From NCBI GenBank assembly GCA_964551305.1, contig CAZKBT010000006.1:7864-71863 (forward strand): a stretch of 64,000 bases of DNA, in the 5' to 3' direction. Positions 9,293 to 18,687 of the stretch are shown here, piece after piece. Numbering within the stretch: the stretch's first letter is position 1; the number at the start of each line of letters is the position of its first letter. This stretch comes from JBAZDC01 sp041654595. GTDB lineage: Bacteria > Pseudomonadota > Gammaproteobacteria > Burkholderiales > Burkholderiaceae_B. The position numbers and the translations under genes are program-made. The notes beneath the pieces are model-generated. The model did not search any database, was not told where the DNA came from, and saw only the letters and a list, made by a program, of their open reading frames with translations.

Positions 9293-10117
9293 GTGGCATT
9301 GCTGATCGTTCCGGCGGGTTTGCTGACGTTCATGCTGCTCGTGGGGCCCATGCTCTGGATGGGTCGTATTTCGCTCAATGAATATAGCGTCGAGCAGTTC
9401 ATGATCGAGGCCTTGACGTTGCAGAACTACGTCAAGGCCATCGTCGATCCTTATTACCTGAATGTGCTGGCCGTTACTTTTGGGGTGGCCTTGCTGTGCA
9501 CCGCGTTGACCCTGCTGCTTGCCCTGCCGGTCGCTTATGCTCTTGCACGCACCGAACGTTCGTGGAAAAGCCTGATGGTGATCGTGACGCTTTTTCCCCT
9601 GCTGGTAGGCAACGTCGTGCGTTCGGCGGGATGGATGGCGATACTGGGCAAGGGGGGATTGATCAATTACACGCTGCGGCTGTTGGACTTGCCCGAGGTG
9701 AAGATGATGTACACCACATCGGCTGTGGTGATCGGCATCGTTGCGGTCGTATTGCCTTATATGATTCTGACCTTGTGCTCGGTGATAGAAAGCGTACCGC
9801 GCAACTTGGAAGAAGCGGCCGAAAATCTCGGCGCGCGCCGGCTGCGCACCTTTGTGTCGGTCCTTTGGCCCTTGATGCGGCCCGGGGTGGCGGCGGGATC
9901 GGTGTTGGTCTTCGTCCTTTGCATGAACACATATGCGACTGCCGTACTGCTGGGCGGGCCGCAGTTCAAAATGATGGCGCCGGCCGTCTATGATCAATTC
10001 GTCATCGCCAACAATTGGCCTTTCGGGGCGGCGTTGGCCTTCATTCTGCTGGCCATGACATTACTGTTCACCGTCGCGGGCAGTATGCTGCTTGCGCGCC
10101 GCTATCACAGGAAGTAA
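9293..10117 (+). CDS. ABC transporter permease, PotB-like
   Basis: The second permease of the importer, 274 residues, with about six membrane segments and the EAA loop NLEEAAENLGARRLRTF near residue 180. It starts with GTG at 9293, three bases after the binding-protein stop, and no ATG is available upstream in the frame. Its length is slightly short for PotB proteins because the first cytoplasmic extension is minimal. It forms the transmembrane heterodimer with the product of the gene at 6300. Confidence 0.9.
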   Translation: MALLIVPAGLLTFMLLVGPMLWMGRISLNEYSVEQFMIEALTLQNYVKAIVDPYYLNVLAVTFGVALLCTALTLLLALPVAYALARTERSWKSLMVIVTLFPLLVGNVVRSAGWMAILGKGGLINYTLRLLDLPEVKMMYTTSAVVIGIVAVVLPYMILTLCSVIESVPRNLEEAAENLGARRLRTFVSVLWPLMRPGVAAGSVLVFVLCMNTYATAVLLGGPQFKMMAPAVYDQFVIANNWPFGAALAFILLAMTLLFTVAGSMLLARRYHRK

Positions 10118-10123
10118 TACACC

Positions 10124-11377
10124 ATGGAAAACTCCGCTACCGGCGGCACCATCGTGCTGGATAATTGCACGCTCATCGACGCGCAGCATCCGGAACCGCG
10201 TCCTGGCATGCAGATCGTCATCGAGTCCGGGCTGATCAAGGAGGTGACGTCCGAGCCGGTCAAATCGGCGGGTGCGCGCCGGATCGACGTGGGTGGACGC
10301 AGCGTGTTGCCCGGCCTCATCGATTGCCATAATCACATCTGTTTGTCGGAGGTATCGACGCGGCGGCTCGATGCCGTTCCGCTGACCCTCATGACGGCGC
10401 GCGCGGTTCCAGTGCTGAAAGCGACGCTGGATCGTGGCTTCACCACTTTGCGCGATGCGGGAGGAGCGGACTGGGGCATACGCACGGCCATCGAAGACGG
10501 CTTGATTCCTGGGCCTCGGCTTTTCATCGCCGGTCAAGCCTTGAGCCAGACCGGCGGCCATGGCGATTTTCGTCATCGCACCGAGAAGGCGCTGACCTGC
10601 CCGTGTGAAAGCGCCATGCGGTTTACGAAGTACATTGCCGATGGCGTGCCCGAAGTGCAGCGCGCGACGCGCGAACTGCTGCGTCAAGGCGCCGATCAGA
10701 TCAAAGTCATGGTCTCGGGCGGCGTGGCGTCGTTGAATGATCCGATCGACGCGACGCAATACTCGGCCGACGAGCTGCGGGCCATCGTGGCCGAAGCCGG
10801 GGCATGGAAAACATACGTGATGGCGCATGCCTATACACCCGAGGCCATTACGCATGCGATCAGAAGCGGGGTGCGTACCATCGAGCATGCCAATCTGGTC
10901 GATGCGGCCGCCGCGCGCCTGATTCACGATAACGATGCCTTTGCCGTCCCTACTTTGGTTACATACGATAGGCTGGCCGCCCATGGCAAAGACTACGGCT
11001 TTCCCGAAGTCAGCATGAGAAAATTGGCGCGGGTGCTCGAAGCCGGCCTGCAAGCCATGGACATACTCAAGCAGGCCGGCGTCAAGATCGGCTTCGGCAC
11101 CGACTTGCTGGGTGATCTGCGCCGCTATCAATCCCGTGAATTCGTCATTCGCGCCGAGGTGTTGACACCGTACGAGATCATTTGCCAGGCCACCCGCGTC
11201 AATGCCGAGATTCTGAACCGAACGAACCAGCTGGGCGTCATCGCGGCCGGCGCCACGGCCGACCTGATCGTGGTCGATGGCGATCCATTGCGCGATATCA
11301 GCCTGCTGGACGGCCAGGGAGAGCATATTCCCTTGGTCATGAAAGACGGCGTCGTGCATAAGCAATGGTTGCAATGA
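10124..11377 (+). CDS. Metal-dependent amidohydrolase
   Basis: A 417-residue amidohydrolase of the imidazolonepropionase / Xaa-Pro dipeptidase-like branch. Metal-site features are visible in order: DCHNH (HxH, about residue 69), IKVMVSGG with the probable carboxylated lysine (about 190), MAHAY (about 230), IEHAN (about 250), and the catalytic aspartate in GFGTDLLG (about 325). It probably hydrolyses an amide or cyclic amide imported by the ABC system, whose last gene ends 6 bases upstream. Cytoplasmic, no signal peptide. The exact substrate is unknown. Confidence 0.9.
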   Translation: MENSATGGTIVLDNCTLIDAQHPEPRPGMQIVIESGLIKEVTSEPVKSAGARRIDVGGRSVLPGLIDCHNHICLSEVSTRRLDAVPLTLMTARAVPVLKATLDRGFTTLRDAGGADWGIRTAIEDGLIPGPRLFIAGQALSQTGGHGDFRHRTEKALTCPCESAMRFTKYIADGVPEVQRATRELLRQGADQIKVMVSGGVASLNDPIDATQYSADELRAIVAEAGAWKTYVMAHAYTPEAITHAIRSGVRTIEHANLVDAAAARLIHDNDAFAVPTLVTYDRLAAHGKDYGFPEVSMRKLARVLEAGLQAMDILKQAGVKIGFGTDLLGDLRRYQSREFVIRAEVLTPYEIICQATRVNAEILNRTNQLGVIAAGATADLIVVDGDPLRDISLLDGQGEHIPLVMKDGVVHKQWLQ

Positions 11378-11491
11378 AACGCCCAGGCGCGTTGTTCCCG
11401 CTCCATTCCAAATAGGGTACAGTAGGCTCGAGCCGGGCTGGGCGATCATGCATGCGCCGGCCCGACGTCTTTCCACTTGAATGGGAGCCTT

Positions 11492-12655
11492 ATGGATGCC
11501 AAGCGCGTTTTCCTGATCCAGCCCGGCATGGCGGTGCAAGAGCTCGAGCAGGCGCCCGATGCGCCGCCCGAGCATGGATTCGTGTGGCTGGCCTTCGAGC
11601 GCGAGCCGTTCGTGGAACACATGGGTGCGGTGCAGGAACAGGTGCGGAAGCTGACGGGGTTCAGGCTCCTGGACCTGCACATGTCGGACCTGCGCAATGC
11701 GCAACTGCCTTCCCATTTCGACTATACGTCCAACTACGACGTGCTGGTGTTCCGGCGCTTGACCGAAGGCGGGCCGAAATCGGGTTCGCCGTCGGCCGCA
11801 GCCTCGACTGACGCGGGCGCGGAACCGGCGAGGCAAAAGAATGCGATTTTCACGGCGCGCAAGCTGCAGACGGCGCCGGTCGGTTTTGCTGTGTTCGACC
11901 AGGTATTGATCAGCGTTCACCCGGCGCAATGCGGCGCGCTGCGGGCCTACGCGGCCAAGCTGAAGATGCTGGCGGCGTCATCCGGCCAGACCCGGCCCGC
12001 GGCCGAGGCCGGCGCGGTTTCCGGGCCCGCCCGCCTTCCCGATTCGCCGGCCGAGCTGATGCTGCGCATCGTGGGCGCGATGGTCGACGATTACCTGGAC
12101 CTGCGCAAGATCATGTCCCGCCAGCTCGAACGCTGGCAACAGCGGCTCATGCGGCCCAACTCGCGCTTCGACGACTGGGAGGATTTGCTTCTATCGCGCC
12201 AGGCCTTGCACCATGTATACGATATTTGCGACGATCAGCGCAGCGCCATAAGCCGGTGGATCGATATCCTGGAAGACTGGCCCAAGCCCGAGGACCGCGA
12301 AGCCCAGCATCGGCACGATCAATTGCTGGTTCGCAGCCGTGATGTAATGGAGCACATCGAGCGGGTCCTGCATCATGTCCGCATGCTCGAGCAAAGCGCC
12401 GAGACCGCGGTGCAGATCCATTTCAATATTCAGAGCAATCGCACCAACGACGTCATGCGCGTGCTGACGGCGGTGACCGCCGTCTTCCTGCCGCTGAATC
12501 TGATTGCCGGCATTTTCGGGATGAACTTCGAATATATTCCGTGGCTGCATTCGGCCGGCGGCTTTTGGTGGTCGTTGGGGGCCATGGCCTTGATCGCGAT
12601 AGTCCTGTTGGGCTACTTCGCGCGCAAGCGCTACCTGTCGTCCAACGATGTGTGA
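11492..12655 (+). CDS. CorA-family divalent cation transporter
   Basis: A 387-residue CorA-superfamily protein. It has a long cytoplasmic domain with a charged helical region. Two C-terminal membrane segments follow, the first ending in the signature GMN within IAGIFGMNFEY, the second FWWSLGAMALIAIVLLGYF. Such proteins form pentameric Mg2+/Co2+ channels or, in some branches, Zn2+ exporters. I prefer ATG 11492, preceded by GGGAG, over a TTG five codons upstream. A 70-residue Ala/Pro-rich insert near residue 95-110 and 170-190 is unlike E. coli CorA. It is followed 22 bases later by a deaminase gene. Confidence 0.9.
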   Translation: MDAKRVFLIQPGMAVQELEQAPDAPPEHGFVWLAFEREPFVEHMGAVQEQVRKLTGFRLLDLHMSDLRNAQLPSHFDYTSNYDVLVFRRLTEGGPKSGSPSAAASTDAGAEPARQKNAIFTARKLQTAPVGFAVFDQVLISVHPAQCGALRAYAAKLKMLAASSGQTRPAAEAGAVSGPARLPDSPAELMLRIVGAMVDDYLDLRKIMSRQLERWQQRLMRPNSRFDDWEDLLLSRQALHHVYDICDDQRSAISRWIDILEDWPKPEDREAQHRHDQLLVRSRDVMEHIERVLHHVRMLEQSAETAVQIHFNIQSNRTNDVMRVLTAVTAVFLPLNLIAGIFGMNFEYIPWLHSAGGFWWSLGAMALIAIVLLGYFARKRYLSSNDV

Positions 12656-12677
12656 AACGAAGAACCGGAGAAACGAC

Positions 12678-13115
12678 ATGGATGAGTTCATGCGCGAGGC
12701 AATCGAAGAGGCGCGCCTGGGATTGGAAGAGGGGGGCATACCCATCGGGTCCGTGCTGGTGCGCCAAGGGCGCATCCTGGGCCGTGGGCACAACCGGCGC
12801 GTGCAGCGCGGCAGCGCCATACTGCATGGCGAAATGGACGCGCTCGAGAACGCGGGGCGGCAACCGGCAAGCGTGTACCGGGAATCGGTGCTTTATACGA
12901 CGCTGTCGCCTTGTCCCATGTGCACGGGGGCCATATTGCTCTACGGCATTCCCAAGGTCGTCATCGGCGAGAACCAGACTTTCATGGGCGGCGAGGCGCT
13001 GCTACGCGCACAGGGCGTCGAGCTGGACGTCTTGCAAGACGAAACCTGCATCGGACTGATGCGCCGCTTCATCGAGGCCAGGCCCGAACTCTGGAACGAG
13101 GATATCGGGGAGTGA
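12678..13115 (+). CDS. Cytosine deaminase, yeast FCY1-like zinc deaminase
   Basis: A 145-residue zinc-dependent deaminase. Zinc ligands are seen in HGEMDALEN (His plus catalytic Glu) and SPCPMCTGA (two Cys). The N-terminal segment EARLGLEEGGIPIG and the HGE signature resemble the small fungal-type cytosine deaminases rather than the large bacterial CodA, TadA or guanine deaminase. The likely reaction is cytosine to uracil plus ammonia; creatinine or another pyrimidine-like substrate remains possible. ATG 12678 has CGGAG upstream; an overlapping ATG at 12648 is less likely. Probably co-transcribed with the CorA-type gene. Confidence 0.85.
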   Translation: MDEFMREAIEEARLGLEEGGIPIGSVLVRQGRILGRGHNRRVQRGSAILHGEMDALENAGRQPASVYRESVLYTTLSPCPMCTGAILLYGIPKVVIGENQTFMGGEALLRAQGVELDVLQDETCIGLMRRFIEARPELWNEDIGE

Positions 13116-13297
13116 CGGGTAGGCGCGTTCGCCCGGCGGTCGTGGCGGGTGCTTTCCGCCGGCGAGCCGGTCTTGGAGCGGTGAATACTTTGTTACTATG
13201 TATCGTGGATGTATAAGCAGTGCTTGGGCAAAGGATGGCATGGCCTGCCGCCCAAATTGATGGGTTGCCCGTTGATCCCCTGCTATGATCGCCTGCC

Positions 13298-14254
13298 ATG
13301 ATCGACCTACGCAATCTCGAAACCTTCGTCTGGATAGCACAGCTCGGCAGCTTCCGCGCCGCCGCCGAGCAGTTGCACACGACTCAGCCCGGCGTCTCCC
13401 GGCGCATAGCCCTGCTCGAGCGCGAGCTGGGCGTGCGTCTGTTTGAACGCGAGCCCTCGGGCGTGGTATTGACGCGCAAGGGACGCGAGTTGATGCAGTA
13501 TGCCGAACGAATGCTGCGCCTGCGCGTCGAGCTGATCGAAGTCGCGCGGGACAAGAGCGCGATGCGCGGCTTGGTGCGCCTGGGCGTGGCCGAAACGCTG
13601 GTTCATACCTGGCTTTCCGCGCTGATCAAGCGCGTCAACCTGGCTTATCCGGCGGTGACGCTGGAAATCGAAGTGGATACCTCGCCCGTCATGCTCCAGC
13701 GGCTGGAATCCAATGAGCTGGACGCCGCGTTCGTCAACGGTCCGACCAACAGGCCCAACTTGTCCAATGTGGCGCTTTCCAGTTATCCGATGGCGTGGGT
13801 CGCCGGCCCGACGATCGAGTTCGATACGAACCCCATTTCTCTGGGAGAGCTGAGCCGTTGGCCGATATTGACCTATCTGCGCGATACGGGTCCGCACGTG
13901 GCCGTGCGCGAGCTTTTCATGCGTGCCGATCTGCCGAATGCCCGCATCTATGGCAATGCCTCCCTGAGCACGATCGTGCGTCTGACGCTGGACGGCATCG
14001 GCGTCAGCGCGATTCCGCCGGTCATCGTCCAGCGCGAACTCAAGGAGGAGCGCCTGCGCATCATCGACGTCCAGGCCGAGCTGCCCGCCTTGAACTTTAC
14101 CGCCGTTTACCCGGCGCGTCCTGACAGCTATGTCGTCGAGCGCGTGATCGAGCTTGCCAGGGAGCTGGGCGCGGCGGAAAGCCACAGGTCCGCCGATAGG
14201 AAGCCGCGCCTCCAAAAGCGGCCGGCCAGGCCGGCCGCCATCAGGCGAAGATAG
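13298..14254 (+). CDS. LysR-family transcriptional regulator
   Basis: A 318-residue LysR-type regulator: helix-turn-helix near residues 5-62 (GSFRAAAEQLHTTQPGVSRR) and an effector domain after residue 90. The C-terminal tail is basic (about 25 residues rich in R/K). It converges on the bicupin gene and, with the Liv operon and DUF1445 gene, frames a catabolic cluster it may regulate (inference). A GC-rich palindrome lies in its last codons. Confidence 0.9.
   Translation: MIDLRNLETFVWIAQLGSFRAAAEQLHTTQPGVSRRIALLERELGVRLFEREPSGVVLTRKGRELMQYAERMLRLRVELIEVARDKSAMRGLVRLGVAETLVHTWLSALIKRVNLAYPAVTLEIEVDTSPVMLQRLESNELDAAFVNGPTNRPNLSNVALSSYPMAWVAGPTIEFDTNPISLGELSRWPILTYLRDTGPHVAVRELFMRADLPNARIYGNASLSTIVRLTLDGIGVSAIPPVIVQRELKEERLRIIDVQAELPALNFTAVYPARPDSYVVERVIELARELGAAESHRSADRKPRLQKRPARPAAIRRR
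14218..14238. terminator. Hairpin at the convergent lysR / bicupin ends
   Basis: GCGGCCGGCC and GGCCGGCCGC flank a single A, inside the last codons of lysR and 25 bases beyond the bicupin stop codon at 14263. It could end minus-strand transcripts, but no T-run follows. Low certainty. Confidence 0.3.
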
Positions 14255-14262
14255 CGCTCTGC

Positions 14263-15201
14263 TTATTCTTCGAAGCTGAAGCCGCTCACCCTCGAGTGAG
14301 TGAAGATGCCGCCGTCTTGCACGATCAGCAGCTCGGCGCGCACATCGCCGTTGTTGTGATGCGTGTGCCAGGCGAACGGCGGCGTGATCGTCGTGGAAAA
14401 AGGCGTCCATTCCTTGACGACGTCGCCGGCGGCGCTATGGCAGTTTTCACCGGCCAGCACCAGCATGACCGCCACCGAGTTGTGCCTGTGCGGCCGGGTT
14501 TCCGTACCGGGATCCAGGGTGTTCAAGGCCAGCGTGAGCACAGGAGCGATGTTCCGGTTCGCATCGTAGTTCTCGTTCGAGAAAATGAGCGCGCGTCCCG
14601 CCGTGTCGGCTTCCTGTTCCGCCGTGTAGATCAGGTCGAGCTGGCGCTTGATGTCGTCGGCGGGATAGTGGACGGGGACGATCGACGATAGGCCCGACGG
14701 CTTGGCGGTGACGTCCATGACGTGGATCAAGGGGTCGTCGCCGACCGCCCAAAGCACCGTGTTGCCGTCGCCGCTCGAACGCAGACGCATGGTCTCGCCT
14801 CCGGGCATCAGAAAAACGTCGCCCTTGCTCCATTCGATGACGGTGCCGTCTTTTCCGACATGGCCCGCGCCCGTCAGGCAGTAGAAGATCAGCGTCGAGG
14901 CCTGAGCCTGGAAATCCAGGTGCTCGCCGGGCCGTATCACGATGTAGCGCGCCAGAATATTGGGCGTCGTGGCCGGCGTGGTCAGCTCCAGGATCCCGGC
15001 GTTGTCGCAGCAGATGATCCCGGTGGGCGCTTCGGGGTCAAGGGCCTGTTCCGCTTCGGTGACGAAAGTGCTGGGCGGCACTTGGCTGAGCTGCTTCATG
15101 AATGCCGTACCGGAGTTGTAGTAGCGAGCCGATTTTTGGGCATCCGTCGTGCAGTTCGCGTTGCACTGCACAGGAATATCGCGCATTTTGAGCGTAGACA
15201 T
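14263..15201 (-). CDS. Bicupin protein, gentisate-dioxygenase-like
   Basis: A 312-residue protein with two cupin halves. The first contains YIVIRPGEHLDF and WSKGDVFLMPGG (about residues 85-140). The second contains ETRPHRHNSVAVMLVLAG (about 235-260), whose two histidines fit a metal site, and FAWHTHHNN, a third metal ligand region. The layout matches gentisate 1,2-dioxygenase-like and related ring-cleaving bicupins, but the full ligand set was not verified, so the reaction is open. AGAGG precedes the ATG. It is the most downstream gene of a minus-strand series with the Liv transporter, 66 bases from livF, and may act on the imported compound. Confidence 0.75.
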   Translation of the reverse strand: MSTLKMRDIPVQCNANCTTDAQKSARYYNSGTAFMKQLSQVPPSTFVTEAEQALDPEAPTGIICCDNAGILELTTPATTPNILARYIVIRPGEHLDFQAQASTLIFYCLTGAGHVGKDGTVIEWSKGDVFLMPGGETMRLRSSGDGNTVLWAVGDDPLIHVMDVTAKPSGLSSIVPVHYPADDIKRQLDLIYTAEQEADTAGRALIFSNENYDANRNIAPVLTLALNTLDPGTETRPHRHNSVAVMLVLAGENCHSAAGDVVKEWTPFSTTITPPFAWHTHHNNGDVRAELLIVQDGGIFTHSRVSGFSFEE

Positions 15202-15267
15202 GACTAACCTCTGGCAAAAATGAATGGACGGCGCGCCGGCATGGACCTGTCGTCGCGCCCGGCCTGG

Positions 15268-15969
15268 CTAGATTCCCAGATAGGCATTGCGGACCCGGGG
15301 ATCTTTCTGTAACTGTTCCGCGTCTCCCGACATCGTGATCTTTCCGCTTTCGATCACGTAGGCCCTGGACGCGACTTCGAGCGCAAGGACCGTATTCTGC
15401 TCCACGACCAATATGGTCAGGCCGGTGCCGCGGATTTCCGAAATGCGCCGGTAAACTTCTTCGGCCAGCCGTGGCGCCAGTCCCAGGGAGGGCTCATCCA
15501 GCAGCAGCAGTTTTGGCTGGGACATGAGAGCCCGGCCTATCGCCAGCATCTGCTGTTCTCCGCCGGAGAGCGACCAGCCCAGCTGCTTGCGCCGTTCGTG
15601 CAGGCGCGGAAAGAGCTGGTAGATGAAATCCAGCGTTTCTTTGACGTCGCGGCTGAGCTGGCCCACGTAGGAGCCGACCATGAGGTTTTCAAACACGGTC
15701 AGGCCGGGAAATATCCTGCGTCCTTCGGGAACGTGGGCCACGCCCAGCTTCACCCGTTTCTGCGGCGTGCCGCGCTCGACGTTCACGCCGTCGAGGACGA
15801 TTTCGCCTCGTGTGGCCACGACGCCCGAAATGGCTTTGAGCAGGGTCGTTTTACCCGCTCCGTTGACGCCGATCAGCGCCACCACCTCGTTGTGATCGAC
15901 GTGCAGGCTGACATCGTGAAGCGCCCGGATGTCGCCATAGGATGCGGACAGGTTTTCACAGCGTAGCAT
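15268..15969 (-). CDS. livF: Branched-chain-type ABC transporter ATPase, LivF
   Basis: The second ATPase of a HAAT-type importer, 233 residues. Walker A GVNGAGKTT is at residues 34-42, followed by the signature LSGGEQQM and Walker B LLLDEPSLGLAP, both standard for LivF. I chose ATG 15969 (MLRCENLSASYG), overlapping the livG end by 14 bases; the frame extends 14 codons further upstream. It is the last transporter gene of a livK-H-M-G-F operon. Such systems carry branched-chain amino acids but in this family often aromatic acids, amides or urea, so the ligand is unknown. Confidence 0.93.
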   Translation of the reverse strand: MLRCENLSASYGDIRALHDVSLHVDHNEVVALIGVNGAGKTTLLKAISGVVATRGEIVLDGVNVERGTPQKRVKLGVAHVPEGRRIFPGLTVFENLMVGSYVGQLSRDVKETLDFIYQLFPRLHERRKQLGWSLSGGEQQMLAIGRALMSQPKLLLLDEPSLGLAPRLAEEVYRRISEIRGTGLTILVVEQNTVLALEVASRAYVIESGKITMSGDAEQLQKDPRVRNAYLGI

Positions 15970-16735
15970 GTTGATATCCTTCGCCCAGGTATGCTTTGAG
16001 CACAGCGTCATCGCTTTGTATTTCGAGAGGGGTGCCCTCGGCGATCTTCTTGCCGAAGTTCAGAACGGTGATCCGTTCCGCCAGGCGCATGACCATCGAC
16101 ATGTTGTGCTCGATGAGCACGATCGACATCTTGTGCTGGTTTCGCAATGCATTGAGGATTTCGCTCAGTTGCTGGACTTCGCCCAGATTCAATCCCGCGG
16201 CGGGCTCGTCGAGCAGCAGCAGCTTGGGTTGCGCCGCGATGACGCGGACGATCTCGACCAGCCGGCGGTTTCCGTACGACAAGGAGCCGATCTCGTGATT
16301 CGCATAGGACACGAGGCCGAAACTGTCCAGAAGCTCGAGACTGCGTTGTTGCAGTTTCTTTTCCTGGCTTGCCACCGAGAACGGCGCGCACATCAGCTTG
16401 ACGATGGACGGCGAGTAGGTGGGCGTAAAGCCCATCATGACGTTCTCCTGGACCGTCAGCCGCTGGAACATGCGTCCGCTCTGGAAGGTCCGTCCCACGC
16501 CCGCGGCGATGATCTGGTGCGTCTTCAGGCCGCGCATGTCCTTGCCGTCGATGTGGATGCCGCCCGAGGTGGGCGGCGTCAGCGCCGTCAGGACGTTCAG
16601 GAGCGTGCTCTTGCCCGCGCCGTTGGGGCCGATCACCGCGTAGAACTGGTCGTAATCGACCGAGAAACTCACGTCGGAAAGGGCATGGACGCCGCCGTAG
16701 CTCTTGGAGACTGAATCAACTTTCAGAATTGGCAT
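15956..16735 (-). CDS. livG: Branched-chain-type ABC transporter ATPase, LivG
   Basis: The first ATPase of the importer, 259 residues. Walker A GPNGAGKST is at residues 36-44. The signature LSYGNRRLVEI, with the unusual Tyr, is characteristic of LivG, and Walker B is LLLDEPAAGLN. It overlaps livM by 20 bases and livF by 14, so translation is coupled across the operon. GGGAGGGCGGG stands directly before its ATG inside the livM coding end. Confidence 0.94.
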   Translation of the reverse strand: MPILKVDSVSKSYGGVHALSDVSFSVDYDQFYAVIGPNGAGKSTLLNVLTALTPPTSGGIHIDGKDMRGLKTHQIIAAGVGRTFQSGRMFQRLTVQENVMMGFTPTYSPSIVKLMCAPFSVASQEKKLQQRSLELLDSFGLVSYANHEIGSLSYGNRRLVEIVRVIAAQPKLLLLDEPAAGLNLGEVQQLSEILNALRNQHKMSIVLIEHNMSMVMRLAERITVLNFGKKIAEGTPLEIQSDDAVLKAYLGEGYQHATL

Positions 16736-17717
16736 TGCCCGCCCTCCCTGCTTTTGCCGAACGTTTCAGCACGCTGTTCTTGATAATCGACGGTATGTCG
16801 ATGATGCCCTTCGGTAGAACGATCATGACCGCGAGCACCAGCAAGCCGAAGATCAACAGGTAATATTCTCCTACGTCGCGAAGCAGTTCCGGCAGCATCG
16901 AGACCGCGAAGCTGCCCAGAAGCACGCCCGCTATCCTTGCCTCGCCGCCCACGATCAGCATGGCGAGATAGGTGATCGACACGGGGAACCCGAAATCTTC
17001 CGGTGAGATGAAATGGATGTGCGTGGCCAGCAGGCCTCCGGCCAAGCCGGCATAGCAGCCGCCTATGGTCAGTGCGGTGACCTTGATCCTGGAAACGGAA
17101 ATGCCCGACATCGAGGCGGCCAGCTCGTCGTCGCGAACCGAAATCATCGCGCGTCCCAGATGGGAGATGCGGATGTAATAGGCCAGGAGGCTGAGCAGCG
17201 CCACGACGGCCAGCGTGAAGTAGTAAAAGCGCATTTCGCCGTCGAGCGAGTACCCGAATAGGGTGATGCCCGGAATCGACGATATGCCGTTGGTGCCCCC
17301 CGTCACGTCCACCCAGTTGGATGCGACGACGATCAGGCTGACGTTCACGCCCAAGGTGGCCAACGCGAAGTAGTGGCCTTTCAGGCGCAGGAGCAACAGC
17401 CCGATGACGTAGGAAAATGCGCCCGCCGCGATCACGCCGGCGACGATGGCCGGCCAGACGCCGAAGCCGGCGGTCGTGGTCAGCATGGCCACGACGTACG
17501 CGCCGATGCCGGTGATGGACGCATGCGCCAGCGAAATCAGGCCCGTATAGCCCAGGACGTAATTCAGGCCGAGAACGGACACGGAGGCGATCAGCGCCAT
17601 GTTCATGATGCGCACGCCGTACTCGCCCATGGCCAAGGGCGCGATCAGCAGCGCCGCGATGGCGATGAGACTGGCGGCCAGGCCCGTTCGGGAATAGCGA
17701 TTGGTGAGATTCGTCAT
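16716..17717 (-). CDS. livM: Branched-chain-type ABC permease, LivM
   Basis: A membrane permease of 333 residues with about nine hydrophobic segments and the LivM hallmark loop SVRDDELAASMSGISV (near 195-210), which couples to the ATPase. It forms the translocation pathway with LivH. It starts 4 bases after livH and overlaps livG. Family assignment is secure; the substrate is not. Confidence 0.93.
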   Translation of the reverse strand: MTNLTNRYSRTGLAASLIAIAALLIAPLAMGEYGVRIMNMALIASVSVLGLNYVLGYTGLISLAHASITGIGAYVVAMLTTTAGFGVWPAIVAGVIAAGAFSYVIGLLLLRLKGHYFALATLGVNVSLIVVASNWVDVTGGTNGISSIPGITLFGYSLDGEMRFYYFTLAVVALLSLLAYYIRISHLGRAMISVRDDELAASMSGISVSRIKVTALTIGGCYAGLAGGLLATHIHFISPEDFGFPVSITYLAMLIVGGEARIAGVLLGSFAVSMLPELLRDVGEYYLLIFGLLVLAVMIVLPKGIIDIPSIIKNSVLKRSAKAGRAGNANSES

Positions 17718-17721
17718 GCTT

Positions 17722-18597
17722 CTATCCCCGATCCGAAATAGGTTCGCCGAAAATGCCTTGCGGCCTTACGATGAGGAAAATGATCATGACGACGAAAGCA
17801 AACAGGTCCTTGAACGACGTCGAGATATAGGCGGCGCCCATAACCTCGATCAAGCCGACCAGCACGCCGCCCAGTATGGCGCCGGGAAGGCTGCCGAACC
17901 CGCCGATGATGGTGGCGGCGAATGCTTTCAGGCCTATCGACTCGGCCATGCTTGCATCGGCGAACCACATCGGCGCGACGAGCAGGCCGGCGAAGCCGGC
18001 AAGTATCGCGGCCATGATCCACGAGAACGCCAGCAGCTTCGCCACAGGCAGCCCGATGAGCCTCGCGGTTTGCGGATCCTGGGCCACGGCGCGCATCGAT
18101 CGTCCGACCGGAAGCAGCTGCAGCACGGCATAGAGCACGACGATCAGGGCGACGGTGATGAAGATCGTCGCCATGGCATGCACGGAAACCGTCGCGCCGT
18201 ACAGATTGAACACGCCGTCGCCGAACAGCGAAGGCAATTGATAGGGCCAGGGTCCCCAGAACAGCAGGGCCGCGTTCTGGATCGCGATGCCCATCATGAC
18301 CGTTCCGATGATGATGCTCAGCGCGGATCGATGCCGCAGCGGGAAGTGGACCAGAAGAAAGAAGAGGCCGCCGAATCCCGCGCTCAACGCGATGGCCAGG
18401 GGATAGCTCAACCAGCTGTTCAAATCCAGTTGAAGAATGGTCAGGATGCCGAAGAACGCGCCTATCATCACGAAGTGCCCGGCGGCGAAGTTGACGACGC
18501 CCGTCGCGTTGTACACCAGGATGAACCCCAGTGCGGCGAGAGCATATATCGAGCCGACGGCCACGCCATTGATGGCGAGTTGGATAATGTCGATCAT
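17722..18597 (-). CDS. livH: Branched-chain-type ABC permease, LivH
   Basis: A permease of 291 residues with eight or so membrane segments. LivH features are GSIYALAALGFILVYNATGVVNFAAG at the N-terminus (YALAALG, VVNFA) and AVAQDPQTARLIGLPV, the ATPase-contact loop. I prefer the ATG at 18597 (MIDIIQLAING), the usual N-terminus; an ATG 13 codons upstream would add a charged tail. It follows the disrupted binding-protein gene by 90 bases. Confidence 0.92.
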   Translation of the reverse strand: MIDIIQLAINGVAVGSIYALAALGFILVYNATGVVNFAAGHFVMIGAFFGILTILQLDLNSWLSYPLAIALSAGFGGLFFLLVHFPLRHRSALSIIIGTVMMGIAIQNAALLFWGPWPYQLPSLFGDGVFNLYGATVSVHAMATIFITVALIVVLYAVLQLLPVGRSMRAVAQDPQTARLIGLPVAKLLAFSWIMAAILAGFAGLLVAPMWFADASMAESIGLKAFAATIIGGFGSLPGAILGGVLVGLIEVMGAAYISTSFKDLFAFVVMIIFLIVRPQGIFGEPISDRG

Positions 18598-18687
18598 GAG
18601 CTGCTTTTCCAGTTTGGTGTGAAACGACCGCGACAAGACGGCGCCTAGCCGGTCTGGCGCACATCCTGCCGCGCAGGGTTGCGGCGA

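Noticed and set aside
8237..9997. 586-codon antisense frame across the PotD/PotB-like genes
   Set aside because: Fully covered by well-supported plus-strand transporter genes; no recognisable domain.
10061..11929. 622-codon antisense frame over the amidohydrolase gene
   Set aside because: Mirror of a strongly supported gene; no motif or start signal.
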